NCBI RefSeq assembly: GCF_000021805.1
Contig: NC_011726.1
Span: 2,170,001-2,234,000, forward strand
Length of the DNA: 64,000 bases
Direction: 5' to 3'
From: Rippkaea orientalis PCC 8801
GTDB taxonomy: Bacteria > Cyanobacteriota > Cyanobacteriia > Cyanobacteriales > Microcystaceae
How positions within the stretch are numbered: the first letter of the stretch is position 1; each line of letters starts with the position of its first letter. A program made the position numbers and the translations under genes. The notes under the pieces were generated by a model, which had not been told where the DNA came from, ran no database searches, and saw nothing but the letters and a program-made list of their open reading frames with translations. Below, piece after piece: positions 24,825 to 33,519 of this stretch.

Positions 24825-25766
24825 ATGAAACTGAATTCGCGTAATCGTTTGATCACTTTTATAACTATCCTGTTATTAATCACAGTCTTTTGTCTAGAAC
24901 CTGTTAGTGCCCAACGAGGTAGACGAGGAGGAGGTGGTGGTGGTTCTAGAGGAGGTGGAAGTTTTCGAGGAAATGGTGCTTCTCCACGGGTTAACAGAAG
25001 TGTGAATCTACAAAATCGAGGCAATTTTAGTCGCTCTCAATCAGGTAGATCGCAAAATCGTCAAGCGAATCTTCAAAATCGTCAAGGTACTTTTGATCAA
25101 AGACAACAAAATCGTCAGGGTACTTTTGATCAAAGACAACAAAATCGTCAGGGTACTTTTGATCAAAGACAACAAAATCGTCAAGGTACTTTTGATCAAA
25201 GGCAACAAAATCGTCAAGCAAATCTTGAACAAGGACGACAAAATCGTCAAGATAATTTCGATCAAAGGCAACAAAATCGTCAAGATAATTTCGATCAAAG
25301 ACAACAAAATCGCCAAACCAATTTAGACAACCGTCAGGATGCTATTAACCAAAGACAACAAAACCGCCAAAATTTCATTGACGATAATTACTATGGTGGT
25401 CGTTGGGTTGGAGGAGGTTGGTATGGGGGAGGTTATTATGTACCTCCAGGTTGGGGAGCATGGGCTGCGACAGTAGGATTAGCAACTGGATTAGCCATTG
25501 GTGCTAGTGTTAGTTCTCCTCCTCCCTATTACAATACCGTATATGTGGGAGATAGTAGCTATCTCTATTCTGATGGAGTGTATATGCAACCTACTGGTGA
25601 TGCCTATACCATTGTTGCTCCACCCACGGGAGTAGTGGTGAGTTATTTACCGGAAGGATGTACCCAAACTCAGGTTAATAATAATTTGTATTATGTTTGT
25701 AGTGATATTTATTATCAGCCATTTTATCAGAATGGAACAACTGTCTATAAAGTGGTTAATTTTTGA
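24825..25766 (+). CDS. Secreted repeat-rich protein with C-terminal DUF6515-type domain
   Basis: A 313-aa protein with an N-terminal signal (residues 7-26), a Gly/Arg-rich segment (RGRRGGGGGGSRGGG), and about ten Gln/Asn/Arg-rich repeats of the form QNRQGTFDQRQ between residues 80 and 185. A hydrophobic segment (VGLATGLAIGASVSS) follows, then a globular C-terminal domain with SYLPEGCTQTQVNNNLYYVCSDIYYQPFYQNG, typical of DUF6515-type cell-surface proteins. It is 31 bases after the DUF2092 gene, likely cotranscribed. The charged repeats suggest binding to nucleic acids or polysaccharide; no direct evidence. Repeat number may vary between strains. Confidence 0.75.
   Translation: MKLNSRNRLITFITILLLITVFCLEPVSAQRGRRGGGGGGSRGGGSFRGNGASPRVNRSVNLQNRGNFSRSQSGRSQNRQANLQNRQGTFDQRQQNRQGTFDQRQQNRQGTFDQRQQNRQGTFDQRQQNRQANLEQGRQNRQDNFDQRQQNRQDNFDQRQQNRQTNLDNRQDAINQRQQNRQNFIDDNYYGGRWVGGGWYGGGYYVPPGWGAWAATVGLATGLAIGASVSSPPPYYNTVYVGDSSYLYSDGVYMQPTGDAYTIVAPPTGVVVSYLPEGCTQTQVNNNLYYVCSDIYYQPFYQNGTTVYKVVNF
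25074..25304 (+). repeat. Seven 33-bp tandem repeats within the DUF6515-type gene
   Basis: Seven consecutive copies of a 33-bp unit starting CAAAATCGTCA run head to tail, keeping the reading frame. Copies 1-4 are nearly identical, copies 5-7 diverge. Each unit encodes an 11-residue QNRQ-containing repeat. Near-identity at silent sites suggests recent slippage expansion. Confidence 0.9.
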
Positions 25767-25778
25767 TACTATAAAATC

Positions 25779-25804
25779 CCCCTTAACTGAATTAAATTAA
25801 GGGG
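25779..25804 (+). terminator. Hairpin after the DUF6515-type gene
   Basis: CCCCTTAA (25779-25786) and TTAAGGGG (25797-25804) form a perfect 8-bp stem 13 bases after the stop. A T-rich stretch does not follow directly. Confidence 0.55.
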
Positions 25805-25862
25805 TAATTAGTTATATTAAAAAGCAACTTAGCAAACGTTTGTAGGTCTTTTTCGATAGATC

Positions 25863-25927
25863 GTTGTCTGAACACCCATTGTCTCGTTAATAATAATCCA
25901 ACTCCGAACTCAATACCCCGAACTCAG
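25863..25927. repeat. Dispersed 65-bp repeat, copy A
   Basis: This stretch is the near-exact reverse complement of 51887-51952, with only a few mismatches and one indel. It lies directly against the end of the arginine deiminase gene. Internal words shared include ACCCATTGTCTCGTTAATAA. It is too short for a transposase and has no obvious ends. Confidence 0.8.
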
Positions 25928-25928
25928 C

Positions 25929-27947
25929 TTAATTGCCATTAGTTACCAATGATATTTCCCACCAAGGTTGAGTAAACGGTTGACGACGGGTATTGGTTCC
26001 GCAATGAATGTCTCCACGACCTAAGAAATAGGAAGTCCAATCATCAATAAAATGACAATTTAATCCCAAGGGGTCTAACTGTGTTTTAACGTAGGCTTCA
26101 AATTGGCATTGTCCGTCAATTTGGGGTCCGTAGGGTTTAGGAATGCCTAACTCTTTTCCTAACACAAGCATATTGACCATATTGGGAAAAAACGTTTCTG
26201 CACGACCATTTCTGGTAGCTTCAAACAGACTGGGTAAATCAATAATATCCCCTTCCTCAAGACCCAATTCCGCTTTTAAAATAGTGCGATTCCAGTTAAT
26301 ATACTCCTGAAACCGATCATTATCTTTGCGAAGTTTGGTGTCATTTAAAATGTCCGAAACACTAATGGCTGCATCGCGGCTAGAAATTTCTTTTCCTTCC
26401 CTGAGTAAGAGATCGCCTTGTCCTTTTTCCTGCAAGTCTTGGAGAAGGCTAAAACATTTAGACGGACTCGCTAACAACAGTTTAAATCCCTTGGGTGTTG
26501 GGGTAGGAACAAAGGTCATAAATTCATCAATATGACCGACACTCAACCAATCTGAGAATAACTCAACCGGGGCTTGAATTTTTTGGGCAATCAGAAAATC
26601 TCGCACGACTCCCATCATCTGGGTATTATATTCAGGGGCATCGGGATGATTTCCTCCGTACAAAATCCGTCCAAAGGGATAGGTAGTCCCCTTAACGGTA
26701 ACGGGAGGACTGACTTCTAGATTACCAAAAGAATCAAGGGTATTGCCTCCTTCCCCTGTATCACGGGTGACATAGCCAAAATCGGTTCCTAATAGGTGTT
26801 CTTCGGGAAACTCATCTAATCCTCGGTTGCGGGGGGAGTCGAGTACGACATACATCAAATGGCCGGGGGACTGACAATAGCCGATTTCGATCTCATCTTG
26901 CATCCAGCGATCGCCTCGATTAACATGGGGAGCAACCACTTCGAGTTGCGCTTGGGCTAACCCGACTAATTGTCTGATATCTTCGATCATCGGAGCATTA
27001 GAGCCACTTTCTAGACGGGAGACATAGACGGTTTTGGGGGATAGGGTATGGGGAGTCATGATCCAAGGAGCTACTTGAAACCGAACGCGATCGCTGTAAA
27101 TCTCCTGGCGATCTTGAATTAAGGACAGATCCACGGTAATTACCCCATCAAAGTCCCGATCAGGGTAGTGGAGTCCTTCAATCGCTAAAAAGAGGTTTTT
27201 TTCGGTATCCCGTTCCCGTAGATAGCCTTGGGATTTTCCGGGACCAATTAATTCATAACCCCGATTTCCGTCGAGCTCATCAAACACCCGTACCCGACGC
27301 GAATCGGATCGACTCACCGATAGACGCAATTCGCACCCAGAGGGCAGTCTTCCGGGTCCGGTTTTACGCACTACCATTAAACTTAAATCTTTGATGTCTA
27401 AGAGTCCATTGAGGCGATAATCCTCAAAATTCACGTCATCAGTTCCGTTGTTGTCCTGGTCACTGTTAACTAATAAAATAGCTCCATAGCCATCCTTGCC
27501 CCATTTCCAGTCGTTTTTATAGGGACTATTTTCTTCAACCACTCCATCTCGGTCCGCGTCTACATCCAAACAAACTCGAATGGCAGTTAATTCTAGCTCA
27601 TAAATCGATTGGGGTTTCTCTTGAGCGTCTAAAAAAGTGATTTCAAGCCAGCGATCGCGCAATTTCTCACTGTAGGTTCTAGCAATTAGTTCTAAGGACT
27701 CTCCCAGTTCGCTTAGGGTAAGAGGAGTATCTAGGGGAAGGGGTTCTGACTGTCCTGAAACCGTTAAGGTGACTTCTCCTGTAACCCAAAAACTGATTAA
27801 ATCAGCTTCGGAGGGTTTTAGGTCTTCTAGGGAAATCAAGGCAGGTTGACCGACCACAAGAACATCTTCATGGGTTCGTCTGGGGGTACGAGAGACTCTG
27901 GTAGCGGTTCGTCCCTCAATCCGTCTAATGTCTAATCGTCTGCTCAT
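25929..27947 (-). CDS. Protein-arginine deiminase (PAD) family protein
   Basis: A 672-aa protein with the three-domain plan of animal PADs. Two acidic, Asp/Asn-rich stretches typical of calcium sites lie at 128-140 (DVDADRDGVVEEN) and 162-176. The C-terminal catalytic domain has Asp351 (DRWMQDEIE), His472 and Asp474 (SVGHIDEF) and Cys649 (DIHCGTNT), matching the catalytic set and even the numbering of human PAD4. Such enzymes convert protein arginine to citrulline in a calcium-dependent way. Bacterial PADs are rare and cyanobacterial versions are regarded as related to the source of the animal genes. No signal peptide. The gene is monocistronic. Confidence 0.92.
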   Translation of the reverse strand: MSRRLDIRRIEGRTATRVSRTPRRTHEDVLVVGQPALISLEDLKPSEADLISFWVTGEVTLTVSGQSEPLPLDTPLTLSELGESLELIARTYSEKLRDRWLEITFLDAQEKPQSIYELELTAIRVCLDVDADRDGVVEENSPYKNDWKWGKDGYGAILLVNSDQDNNGTDDVNFEDYRLNGLLDIKDLSLMVVRKTGPGRLPSGCELRLSVSRSDSRRVRVFDELDGNRGYELIGPGKSQGYLRERDTEKNLFLAIEGLHYPDRDFDGVITVDLSLIQDRQEIYSDRVRFQVAPWIMTPHTLSPKTVYVSRLESGSNAPMIEDIRQLVGLAQAQLEVVAPHVNRGDRWMQDEIEIGYCQSPGHLMYVVLDSPRNRGLDEFPEEHLLGTDFGYVTRDTGEGGNTLDSFGNLEVSPPVTVKGTTYPFGRILYGGNHPDAPEYNTQMMGVVRDFLIAQKIQAPVELFSDWLSVGHIDEFMTFVPTPTPKGFKLLLASPSKCFSLLQDLQEKGQGDLLLREGKEISSRDAAISVSDILNDTKLRKDNDRFQEYINWNRTILKAELGLEEGDIIDLPSLFEATRNGRAETFFPNMVNMLVLGKELGIPKPYGPQIDGQCQFEAYVKTQLDPLGLNCHFIDDWTSYFLGRGDIHCGTNTRRQPFTQPWWEISLVTNGN

Positions 27948-28316
27948 AATATGGTGTCAACTCATTGAGGTTTTATCTCCTAGTTTTTAGTATCTCATTG
28001 GGGTGATCTCTTTAGACAAAAAGAATTTTAGCTAACAGGGTTTTTTGGCGATCGCTGAATCATCTAAGTCGCGTCCTTAAAGAATCTTTCCCATCGTCAC
28101 GATGATTCAACACAAAATTAATCAAGTTACCAAAAGTTGAATATTAGTCTAAGTTATAGCAACATTGTCTAAATTATTACAATTTTTTATAAAATAGTAC
28201 ATAAATAGATAACTTGTCTTTTTGTAAAACTTGTGTTTAATTTGTACAAGGAACAAACAGAGATGTTGTCCTAAACTTTAGTATTTCCTTAGTGAGTAAC
28301 ATTCACAAAAACAATC
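27948..28316. other. Intergenic region between the divergent PAD and PEP-CTERM genes
   Basis: This AT-rich 369-base spacer holds one HIP1 octamer (28049 region) and presumably the promoters of both divergent genes. I see no coding frame or strong hairpin. No confident -10/-35 pair could be picked. Confidence 0.4.
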
Positions 28317-29084
28317 ATGAATAACATGAAACCCGTAAAAACCCTCTTATCCCTGAGTTTTGCCACTTTGGGTTCTTTAGCAACAGCCACTCTTTCTGCT
28401 CAAGCTGCTCCCGTCGTTTTTTTTGATAATATGTTCACTGGAGCAACATCATTTGACTCAACAGTTAATAGTGTCGATGGTACTCTAAACGTTGATACGT
28501 GGACAAGTTTGCCTCAAGGAGCAACGATAATCAATCGGACTGACTATTCTGTGACAAAAGTCGACGGTAGTGCAATGTTTCCTTCTGTTTATACGCTCTT
28601 TGGGAGTAGTCCTTCAACAAATACTAGCGGCCAGACTATCGATATTAGCCCTTCTAGTAGTGACGTGGAATTATCTCGTCTTGGTAGTGCAATTCAGTTT
28701 ACTTTTACTACTCCAGTCAATGGATTTGGTTTAGAGGTAGGAGACTGGGCAACTTGCTGTCAACCTTCAAACCTCTATATTTCTTTTGATGGCGGTACAC
28801 CCATTCTTGTAGGAGCATCCACAGTTTTCGGAGACCAGTTTCTAACTAATGGTGGTGCTGGTGTGTTTGTTGGGGCAATCGATGATAGTGGCACATTCAG
28901 CAGCGTCCAATTCTGGGGGAATGGAGTAGGAGAGTTTCTTGTCGCTGGTGGTGAAATTCGCTATGCAAGGGTAGAAGAAGGGTCTCTTACGTCGGTTCCT
29001 GAACCTGCAACTGCCCTCAGTCTATTGACAATTGGGGTTCTGAGTACTGCTGCAAAATTGAAGCAATATAACAAAAAAAGCTAG
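28317..29084 (+). CDS. PEP-CTERM sorting-domain protein
   Basis: The 255-aa protein has an N-terminal signal (residues 8-32, cleavage after AQA) and ends with VPEPATALSLLTIGVLSTAAKLKQYNKK, a classic PEP-CTERM signal (VPEP, hydrophobic helix, basic tail) that targets proteins to the exosortase pathway. The middle is a Ser/Thr/Gly-rich beta domain with WNSNGVGEF-like segments and no catalytic motif. Two Cys (TCCQP) lie near residue 145. Such proteins are usually surface or extracellular polysaccharide associated. Start ATG at 28317; an ATG three codons later is also possible. A terminator-like hairpin follows at 29131. Confidence 0.88.
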   Translation: MNNMKPVKTLLSLSFATLGSLATATLSAQAAPVVFFDNMFTGATSFDSTVNSVDGTLNVDTWTSLPQGATIINRTDYSVTKVDGSAMFPSVYTLFGSSPSTNTSGQTIDISPSSSDVELSRLGSAIQFTFTTPVNGFGLEVGDWATCCQPSNLYISFDGGTPILVGASTVFGDQFLTNGGAGVFVGAIDDSGTFSSVQFWGNGVGEFLVAGGEIRYARVEEGSLTSVPEPATALSLLTIGVLSTAAKLKQYNKKS

Positions 29085-29130
29085 GTTTGTTACCTAACTT
29101 TGAGAATGTTGATACTTTTTTAAACCGACC

Positions 29131-29180
29131 AAGGGTGAAAGCCGTGCTCAACTCAATAGCGCAGGCTTTCATCCTTTTCT
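29131..29180 (+). terminator. Terminator-like hairpin after the PEP-CTERM gene
   Basis: AAGGGTGAAAGCC (29131-29143) pairs with GGCTTTCATCCTT (29164-29176) with one G-U pair, around a 20-base loop, and a T-rich stretch (TTTTCT) follows. It lies 47 bases past the stop. Confidence 0.65.
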
Positions 29181-29346
29181 ATTATACGGTTTGCTGATAA
29201 AACTAGAATATCTATAGCAATCAGGAATGATTCATGAGGTGTTCCCTGTTCCCTCAAAGTTAGATACTTCTCTGACAAATCATAAGGTATTCTTATGGTT
29301 TACAGCACTACACATTAAGATTAAGACAGCATAGCCTCTTCATCCG

Positions 29347-30024
29347 TCAAACTCTCATCAAAGTAATAGCAATATTGCCGGAAAAACAGACATCAACATC
29401 GGTTCCTGCTGACCGTTTTCTTTTGGCATATTCCCCTTGATAATAATAATAATCTCCTTCTGAACGATAGTCTACGGGTAAGGGATGGGTGCTCCGGTCA
29501 CAAAAGATAATTGCGGGTTCGGGTGAACCTGACTCTAAATGGGGTAAATTAACATTCCAAAAACTGCCAGTAGGTAAGGGATGATCCCAAAGTTTATCTA
29601 ATACTTTAGTTGTCCATTTTGTAGCGATTTCCCAATCAATCACTAAGGGACGTTTAATCCAATGGGAAATAGCAATCCCTGGTACTCCGTGCATGGCTGC
29701 CTCCCGAACGGCTGCGACTGTCCCAGAAATATAGACATCTACCCCTAAATTTCCCCCCGCATTAATGCCAGATAATACCCATTTGGTATCCTTAGCTAAT
29801 TGGGTTAGGGCTAAGCGAGTACAATCTGCGGGAGTCCCATCAACAACATATTCAAAATTAGACCGTTTTTTTAGCTCAATCGGTTGATGGGTTGTGACTT
29901 GATGTCCGCACCCAGACTGTTGTTCTTTGGGTGCCACAATGATTCCTTTGCCTCCTAGTGCTTGGTGTAAAGCACGAATACCTGGAGCATCAATCCCATC
30001 ATCATTAGTGAGAATAAAAGTCAT
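29347..30024 (-). CDS. surE: 5'/3'-nucleotidase SurE
   Basis: The 225-aa protein begins MTFILTNDDGIDAPGI, the SurE metal site (Asp-Asp), and continues with APKEQQSGCGHQVT near residue 33 and SGINAGGNLGVDVYISGTVAAVREA near 85, both SurE signatures. It dephosphorylates nucleoside monophosphates and short polyphosphates, with a role in stress survival. It lies 36 bases after the DUF2079 gene on the same strand, separated by heptanucleotide repeats, so cotranscription is possible. Confidence 0.94.
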   Translation of the reverse strand: MTFILTNDDGIDAPGIRALHQALGGKGIIVAPKEQQSGCGHQVTTHQPIELKKRSNFEYVVDGTPADCTRLALTQLAKDTKWVLSGINAGGNLGVDVYISGTVAAVREAAMHGVPGIAISHWIKRPLVIDWEIATKWTTKVLDKLWDHPLPTGSFWNVNLPHLESGSPEPAIIFCDRSTHPLPVDYRSEGDYYYYQGEYAKRKRSAGTDVDVCFSGNIAITLMRV

Positions 30025-30030
30025 TTTTTG

Positions 30031-30064
30031 AGTTAATAGTTAATAGTTAATCGTTAATCGTTAA
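30031..30064. repeat. Heptanucleotide tandem repeats (STRR type)
   Basis: Three copies of AGTTAAT and two of CGTTAAT/CGTTAAG run head to tail between the surE start and the end of the DUF2079 gene. The last copy contains the DUF2079 stop codon. Such short tandemly repeated repetitive sequences are frequent in cyanobacteria. Confidence 0.85.
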
Positions 30065-31452
30065 GGTTGTTTTTGGAATAAATAAACGTCGTCTTTTTGA
30101 TAGGTTAATTTAAACTCAGGGATTTGTTCAATTCGATTGATTAATGTCTCAACAAGTTGGGGGGAACTATTCCACCCGGGATGACGTTTATTTAGTACAA
30201 TATCATCAAATTGTTGAAGATTAGTGATATCTGAGCCATCAATGGCTAATTCTACCACAGAACGGTGACTTAGATGGGGGGCAATATTGGCTGAGGTTAA
30301 GACATTTCCTTGATCGCTGACTTGGGTTAAGGCTTCTGTTGTCGCTTGCCAAGTATCTTTAGCTTCTAGATAACGTGAGGTAAAATAGCCGGGTTTAGCT
30401 AGAGCAAAAAAAGCCACTAATGACCATAAAATAATGGATTTAGGTCGTTTTAACCATCCCTTTCCCGCCGCTAAGGTAGCAATCACAACCAGGATTAAAA
30501 AGGGTAAAATGGGTAAAGAATATTGATGTAATAAGTCTTTTTGTTCTTGATTTTGAGTTAATAAGTTTAAAAATAAAATCGGGAAAGCACTAATTAAAGG
30601 AGCAAAATATTGAGGAAGTAGTCCCCAGAGTAAGGGAGATAAAAGTAAAACTAAGTATTCTAAATTATCGGCTGTAAAAAGATGGCTTAAAACCAGTCCA
30701 GGTTTGAGAAATAAGTTTAAGATAATTTCCGATAATGATCCCCCTAAAAATCCATATCTGGCCACGGCGGCAACCTGTTCCCCACTAAATTGAGGAACAA
30801 TTACTTTAGTGGCTAGAATAAACCAAAAAATACCAATTCCTAGAGCAATTAGACCAAATTTGACTTTTTTCTCCCCGATTATTAACCAAATTCCCATCGC
30901 TGCGACAGAGATAGATAGGGCATCTCGACAACTTAAAATAATCAAAATGGCTAAAATAAACGAGAAAAAAACATTATTTCGTACTGCTAAAACTGCCCAA
31001 AAAAAGGCAGGAATTGCCATTACTTCTGGATGAAAATCAAATAAATTGACGTTAAAAATTAGAGGATAGAGAAGATAAGATGCTGCGATCGCAGTGGATA
31101 ATTGAGGCGATAAATTGGCTTGTTTTGCCAATTGCCACACGGGTAGAGCCCCCAAAGAAAGAGAAAATGCTTGCAGAAAAAATAACCAATAAACTGTCGG
31201 ATAAATCTTATAAAATACGGCTACTAAATACAGAATGAAAGCAGCATGATCGCCTAAAATATGGATTCCTCGCAAAGAAACAAAGGGCGTTTCTCCTTGA
31301 CTTATCAAATAAATTCCATTATCAAAAATGGTTAAATCATAGGCCGTTGATTGGAATAAAATATGTCTAAGACTGCTACAAATCAATAAAATCACTGTAC
31401 TCACAGCAATCATTATACCCACAGGATGGAATTTAAAGTTAATTCGTTGCAT
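30061..31452 (-). CDS. DUF2079 multi-pass membrane protein
   Basis: A 463-aa protein with about ten transmembrane helices and the DUF2079 signature at the N-terminus: AYDLTIFDNGIYLISQGE, GIHILGDHAAFILYL and FFLQAFSLSLGALPVW. A short soluble part (residues 370-460) follows. Members resemble GT-C-type glycosyltransferases with an Asp-rich first loop, which would use lipid-linked sugars, but no activity has been shown. The gene runs head to tail with surE. The ATG at 31452 lies near a palindrome at 31485-31508. Confidence 0.85.
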   Translation of the reverse strand: MQRINFKFHPVGIMIAVSTVILLICSSLRHILFQSTAYDLTIFDNGIYLISQGETPFVSLRGIHILGDHAAFILYLVAVFYKIYPTVYWLFFLQAFSLSLGALPVWQLAKQANLSPQLSTAIAASYLLYPLIFNVNLFDFHPEVMAIPAFFWAVLAVRNNVFFSFILAILIILSCRDALSISVAAMGIWLIIGEKKVKFGLIALGIGIFWFILATKVIVPQFSGEQVAAVARYGFLGGSLSEIILNLFLKPGLVLSHLFTADNLEYLVLLLSPLLWGLLPQYFAPLISAFPILFLNLLTQNQEQKDLLHQYSLPILPFLILVVIATLAAGKGWLKRPKSIILWSLVAFFALAKPGYFTSRYLEAKDTWQATTEALTQVSDQGNVLTSANIAPHLSHRSVVELAIDGSDITNLQQFDDIVLNKRHPGWNSSPQLVETLINRIEQIPEFKLTYQKDDVYLFQKQP

Positions 31453-31484
31453 AAACCTCCAGATCGTTGAGTGATTATCAATAA

Positions 31485-31508
31485 AGGTAGGGTAGACATT
31501 GCCTACCT
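31485..31508. repeat. GTAGGGTGG-type palindromic repeat
   Basis: AGGTAGG (31485-31491) and CCTACCT (31502-31508) form an inverted repeat in the spacer between divergent genes. It resembles the elements at 9678, 35889 and 60623. Confidence 0.55.
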
Positions 31509-31677
31509 TACACTTGGTTCGTTTAATTATGCCTTAAGACTTTTCCTTGTGGTATTCTTTTCAAGGTCAAGTAGCTCTATTTATTATCGCATTCAATAAA
31601 CCTGAAAAAATTTGCTATACTAAAAAATTAATTAACTTAACCATCGATTATTGATCATCAAAATTTGCTATCTTTCT

Positions 31678-33018
31678 ATGCTGAATACTCAAGAAATTGC
31701 CAACTATGCCCAATCAAGTGCCAAAGAACTAGGAATTAATCAATATGATATTTATGGATCATCCATTGATGAAACCAGCGTTGAAGTTGATAGTGGAGAA
31801 CCCAAACAAGTCCAAGCTTCTAACCGTTCTAGTGTCATTGTTCGCGTCTGGAATGAACAACAAACAGTTGGTGTTACTACCACCACAGACTTAGATGAAC
31901 CAGGCATTAAATTAGCTCTAAAAACCGCTAAAGAAGCCAGTTTTTTTGGCAATAAAGATAACCTTCCTGAGTTTAGTCCCGAAGCGAAAAATCCCATTAA
32001 TCAACCGTCCCATAGTTTAGTTGAACCGTCTCCCGTTCCTCAGTTAATTGAAACATTAATTAAAGCAGAAAAAACCCTCCTAGAAGCCCATCCCGCTATT
32101 AAAAGTGTCCCCTATAATGGCTTATCTCAAGAAGATATTGCCCGATTTTATCTTAACAGTGAAGGAGCCATCCGCCAAGAAGCTCGCTCCTACGCTTCTA
32201 TTTATCTCTATAGTCGCACTGAAGAAGAAGGGAAAAAACCGCGCGGTGCTAGTTCTGTTAAGATTAGTCGTAGCTTATCCGACTTAGACATCGATGGCTG
32301 TTTAAAAGAAGTCACATCAAAAACGATTAGTCATATTAATTACCAACCTATTCCTTCAGGAAAATACCGTGTTGTTTTCTCTCCCAAAGCATTTTTAAGT
32401 TTAATAGGTGCTTTCTCAAATCTATTCAATGCCCAGAATATTTTAGACAAACAAAGTTTATCAAGTCCTGATTCTTTAGGAACACAAATTGCCTCTCCGT
32501 TACTCTGCCTTTGTGACGATGCCCTCCACCCTGATAACATAGGAGCAGAAACCTTTGATGATGAAGGAACACCTACCCGCCGTGTGGAATTAATTACTAA
32601 TGGCATTCTCAAAGGATTATTACACAGTACTGGAACCGCTAAACGGATGAATGCTCAACCAACAGGCAACGCAAATATAGGAGCAAAAGTAACAGTTAGT
32701 TCCCATTTCTATCACGTTTTTGGTTCAGAAGAAACCCCTCAAGCGTTAACCTTAGATACCGCAGAAAATGTCATTTTAATTGACAGTTTACAAGCCCTTC
32801 ATGCAGGGGTTAACGCCCTTCAGGGTTCCTTTTCTTTACCCTTTGATGGTTGGTTAGTGAATCAAGGACAATTAACCAGTATTGATGCAGCGACTATCGC
32901 CGGGGATTATCTGGAGTTACTCAAATCAATTATTTACATTGAACCTGAATCCGAAGTGACTCCTAGAGGAGTGTGTCCCAGGGTTTGGGTTGATCAATTA
33001 TCCGTTACAGGAGAGTGA
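31678..33018 (+). CDS. pmbA: TldD/PmbA family metalloprotease-like protein (TldE type)
   Basis: I prefer the ATG at 31678 (446 aa) over a TTG 27 bases upstream. The product has the PmbA/TldE layout: N-terminal domain with NTQEIANYAQSSAKELG and VEVDSGEPKQVQAS, and C-terminal domain with FDDEGTPTRRVELITNG, LLHSTGTAKRMN and the GNANIGAKV region. It lacks the HExxxH metal site of its partner TldD, as expected for TldE. The complex degrades or matures small peptides, such as microcins and CcdA antitoxin in enteric bacteria. No tldD is present in the window. Confidence 0.9.
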   Translation: MLNTQEIANYAQSSAKELGINQYDIYGSSIDETSVEVDSGEPKQVQASNRSSVIVRVWNEQQTVGVTTTTDLDEPGIKLALKTAKEASFFGNKDNLPEFSPEAKNPINQPSHSLVEPSPVPQLIETLIKAEKTLLEAHPAIKSVPYNGLSQEDIARFYLNSEGAIRQEARSYASIYLYSRTEEEGKKPRGASSVKISRSLSDLDIDGCLKEVTSKTISHINYQPIPSGKYRVVFSPKAFLSLIGAFSNLFNAQNILDKQSLSSPDSLGTQIASPLLCLCDDALHPDNIGAETFDDEGTPTRRVELITNGILKGLLHSTGTAKRMNAQPTGNANIGAKVTVSSHFYHVFGSEETPQALTLDTAENVILIDSLQALHAGVNALQGSFSLPFDGWLVNQGQLTSIDAATIAGDYLELLKSIIYIEPESEVTPRGVCPRVWVDQLSVTGE

Positions 33019-33519
33019 GGTAGGGGGTAGGGGTCAACATCTGTTGTCTCTTACCAAATTAAAAATAATTTGTCAAGTTTAATTTACAAAAATTATTGTA
33101 TAGAAATCTTGTACTAATCAGGATCTGGGGGGGATTACAAGCGTTGTTCCAGAAACGAAAAGCTAGAAACAGCCTACCAGTAAGGATTTCAAGAATTTAA
33201 TATATTTTTTGAATAGAATAAGGGTAGCATAGCATTATCATACCAGATTTTGAAAATTTACAATACTTTACGATTTGATTTTCAGGCAAATTTTAGGAAA
33301 ATCAGGAAAAAGAAGATTTGCATAAAGTTATATTAAGTAAATTGATTGATCAAGATAAATCATGTTTTATAGATTATTTAATAATTAAATTTAATACTGT
33401 TAGGTAGTCGAACATCAATAAACAATACTCAAAGGGTTCTCCCGTACTTGTAGGAACGGGGGATAATAATGTAACAAAAATAACCATTTATACCACAATC
33501 CTGAAAGAGCCGTTTGAGT
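33019..33519. other. Intergenic region with a G/C-rich hairpin
   Basis: About 500 AT-rich bases without a convincing gene. CCCGT at 33441-33445 and ACGGG at 33456-33460 form a short stem in an otherwise AT-rich setting, of a kind found at the ends of IS200/IS605-type elements; no transposase remnant is visible. Near the left end GGTAGGGGTCAACATC resembles the hairpin after lptF. Confidence 0.4.

Noticed and set aside
25074-25304. CRISPR-like array
   Set aside because: The 33-bp units are contiguous with no spacers, keep a reading frame and encode a protein repeat.
25027-25326. Open frames on both strands across the 33-bp repeats
   Set aside because: They exist only because the 33-bp unit repeats in every frame; the DUF6515-type frame has signal peptide and C-terminal domain.
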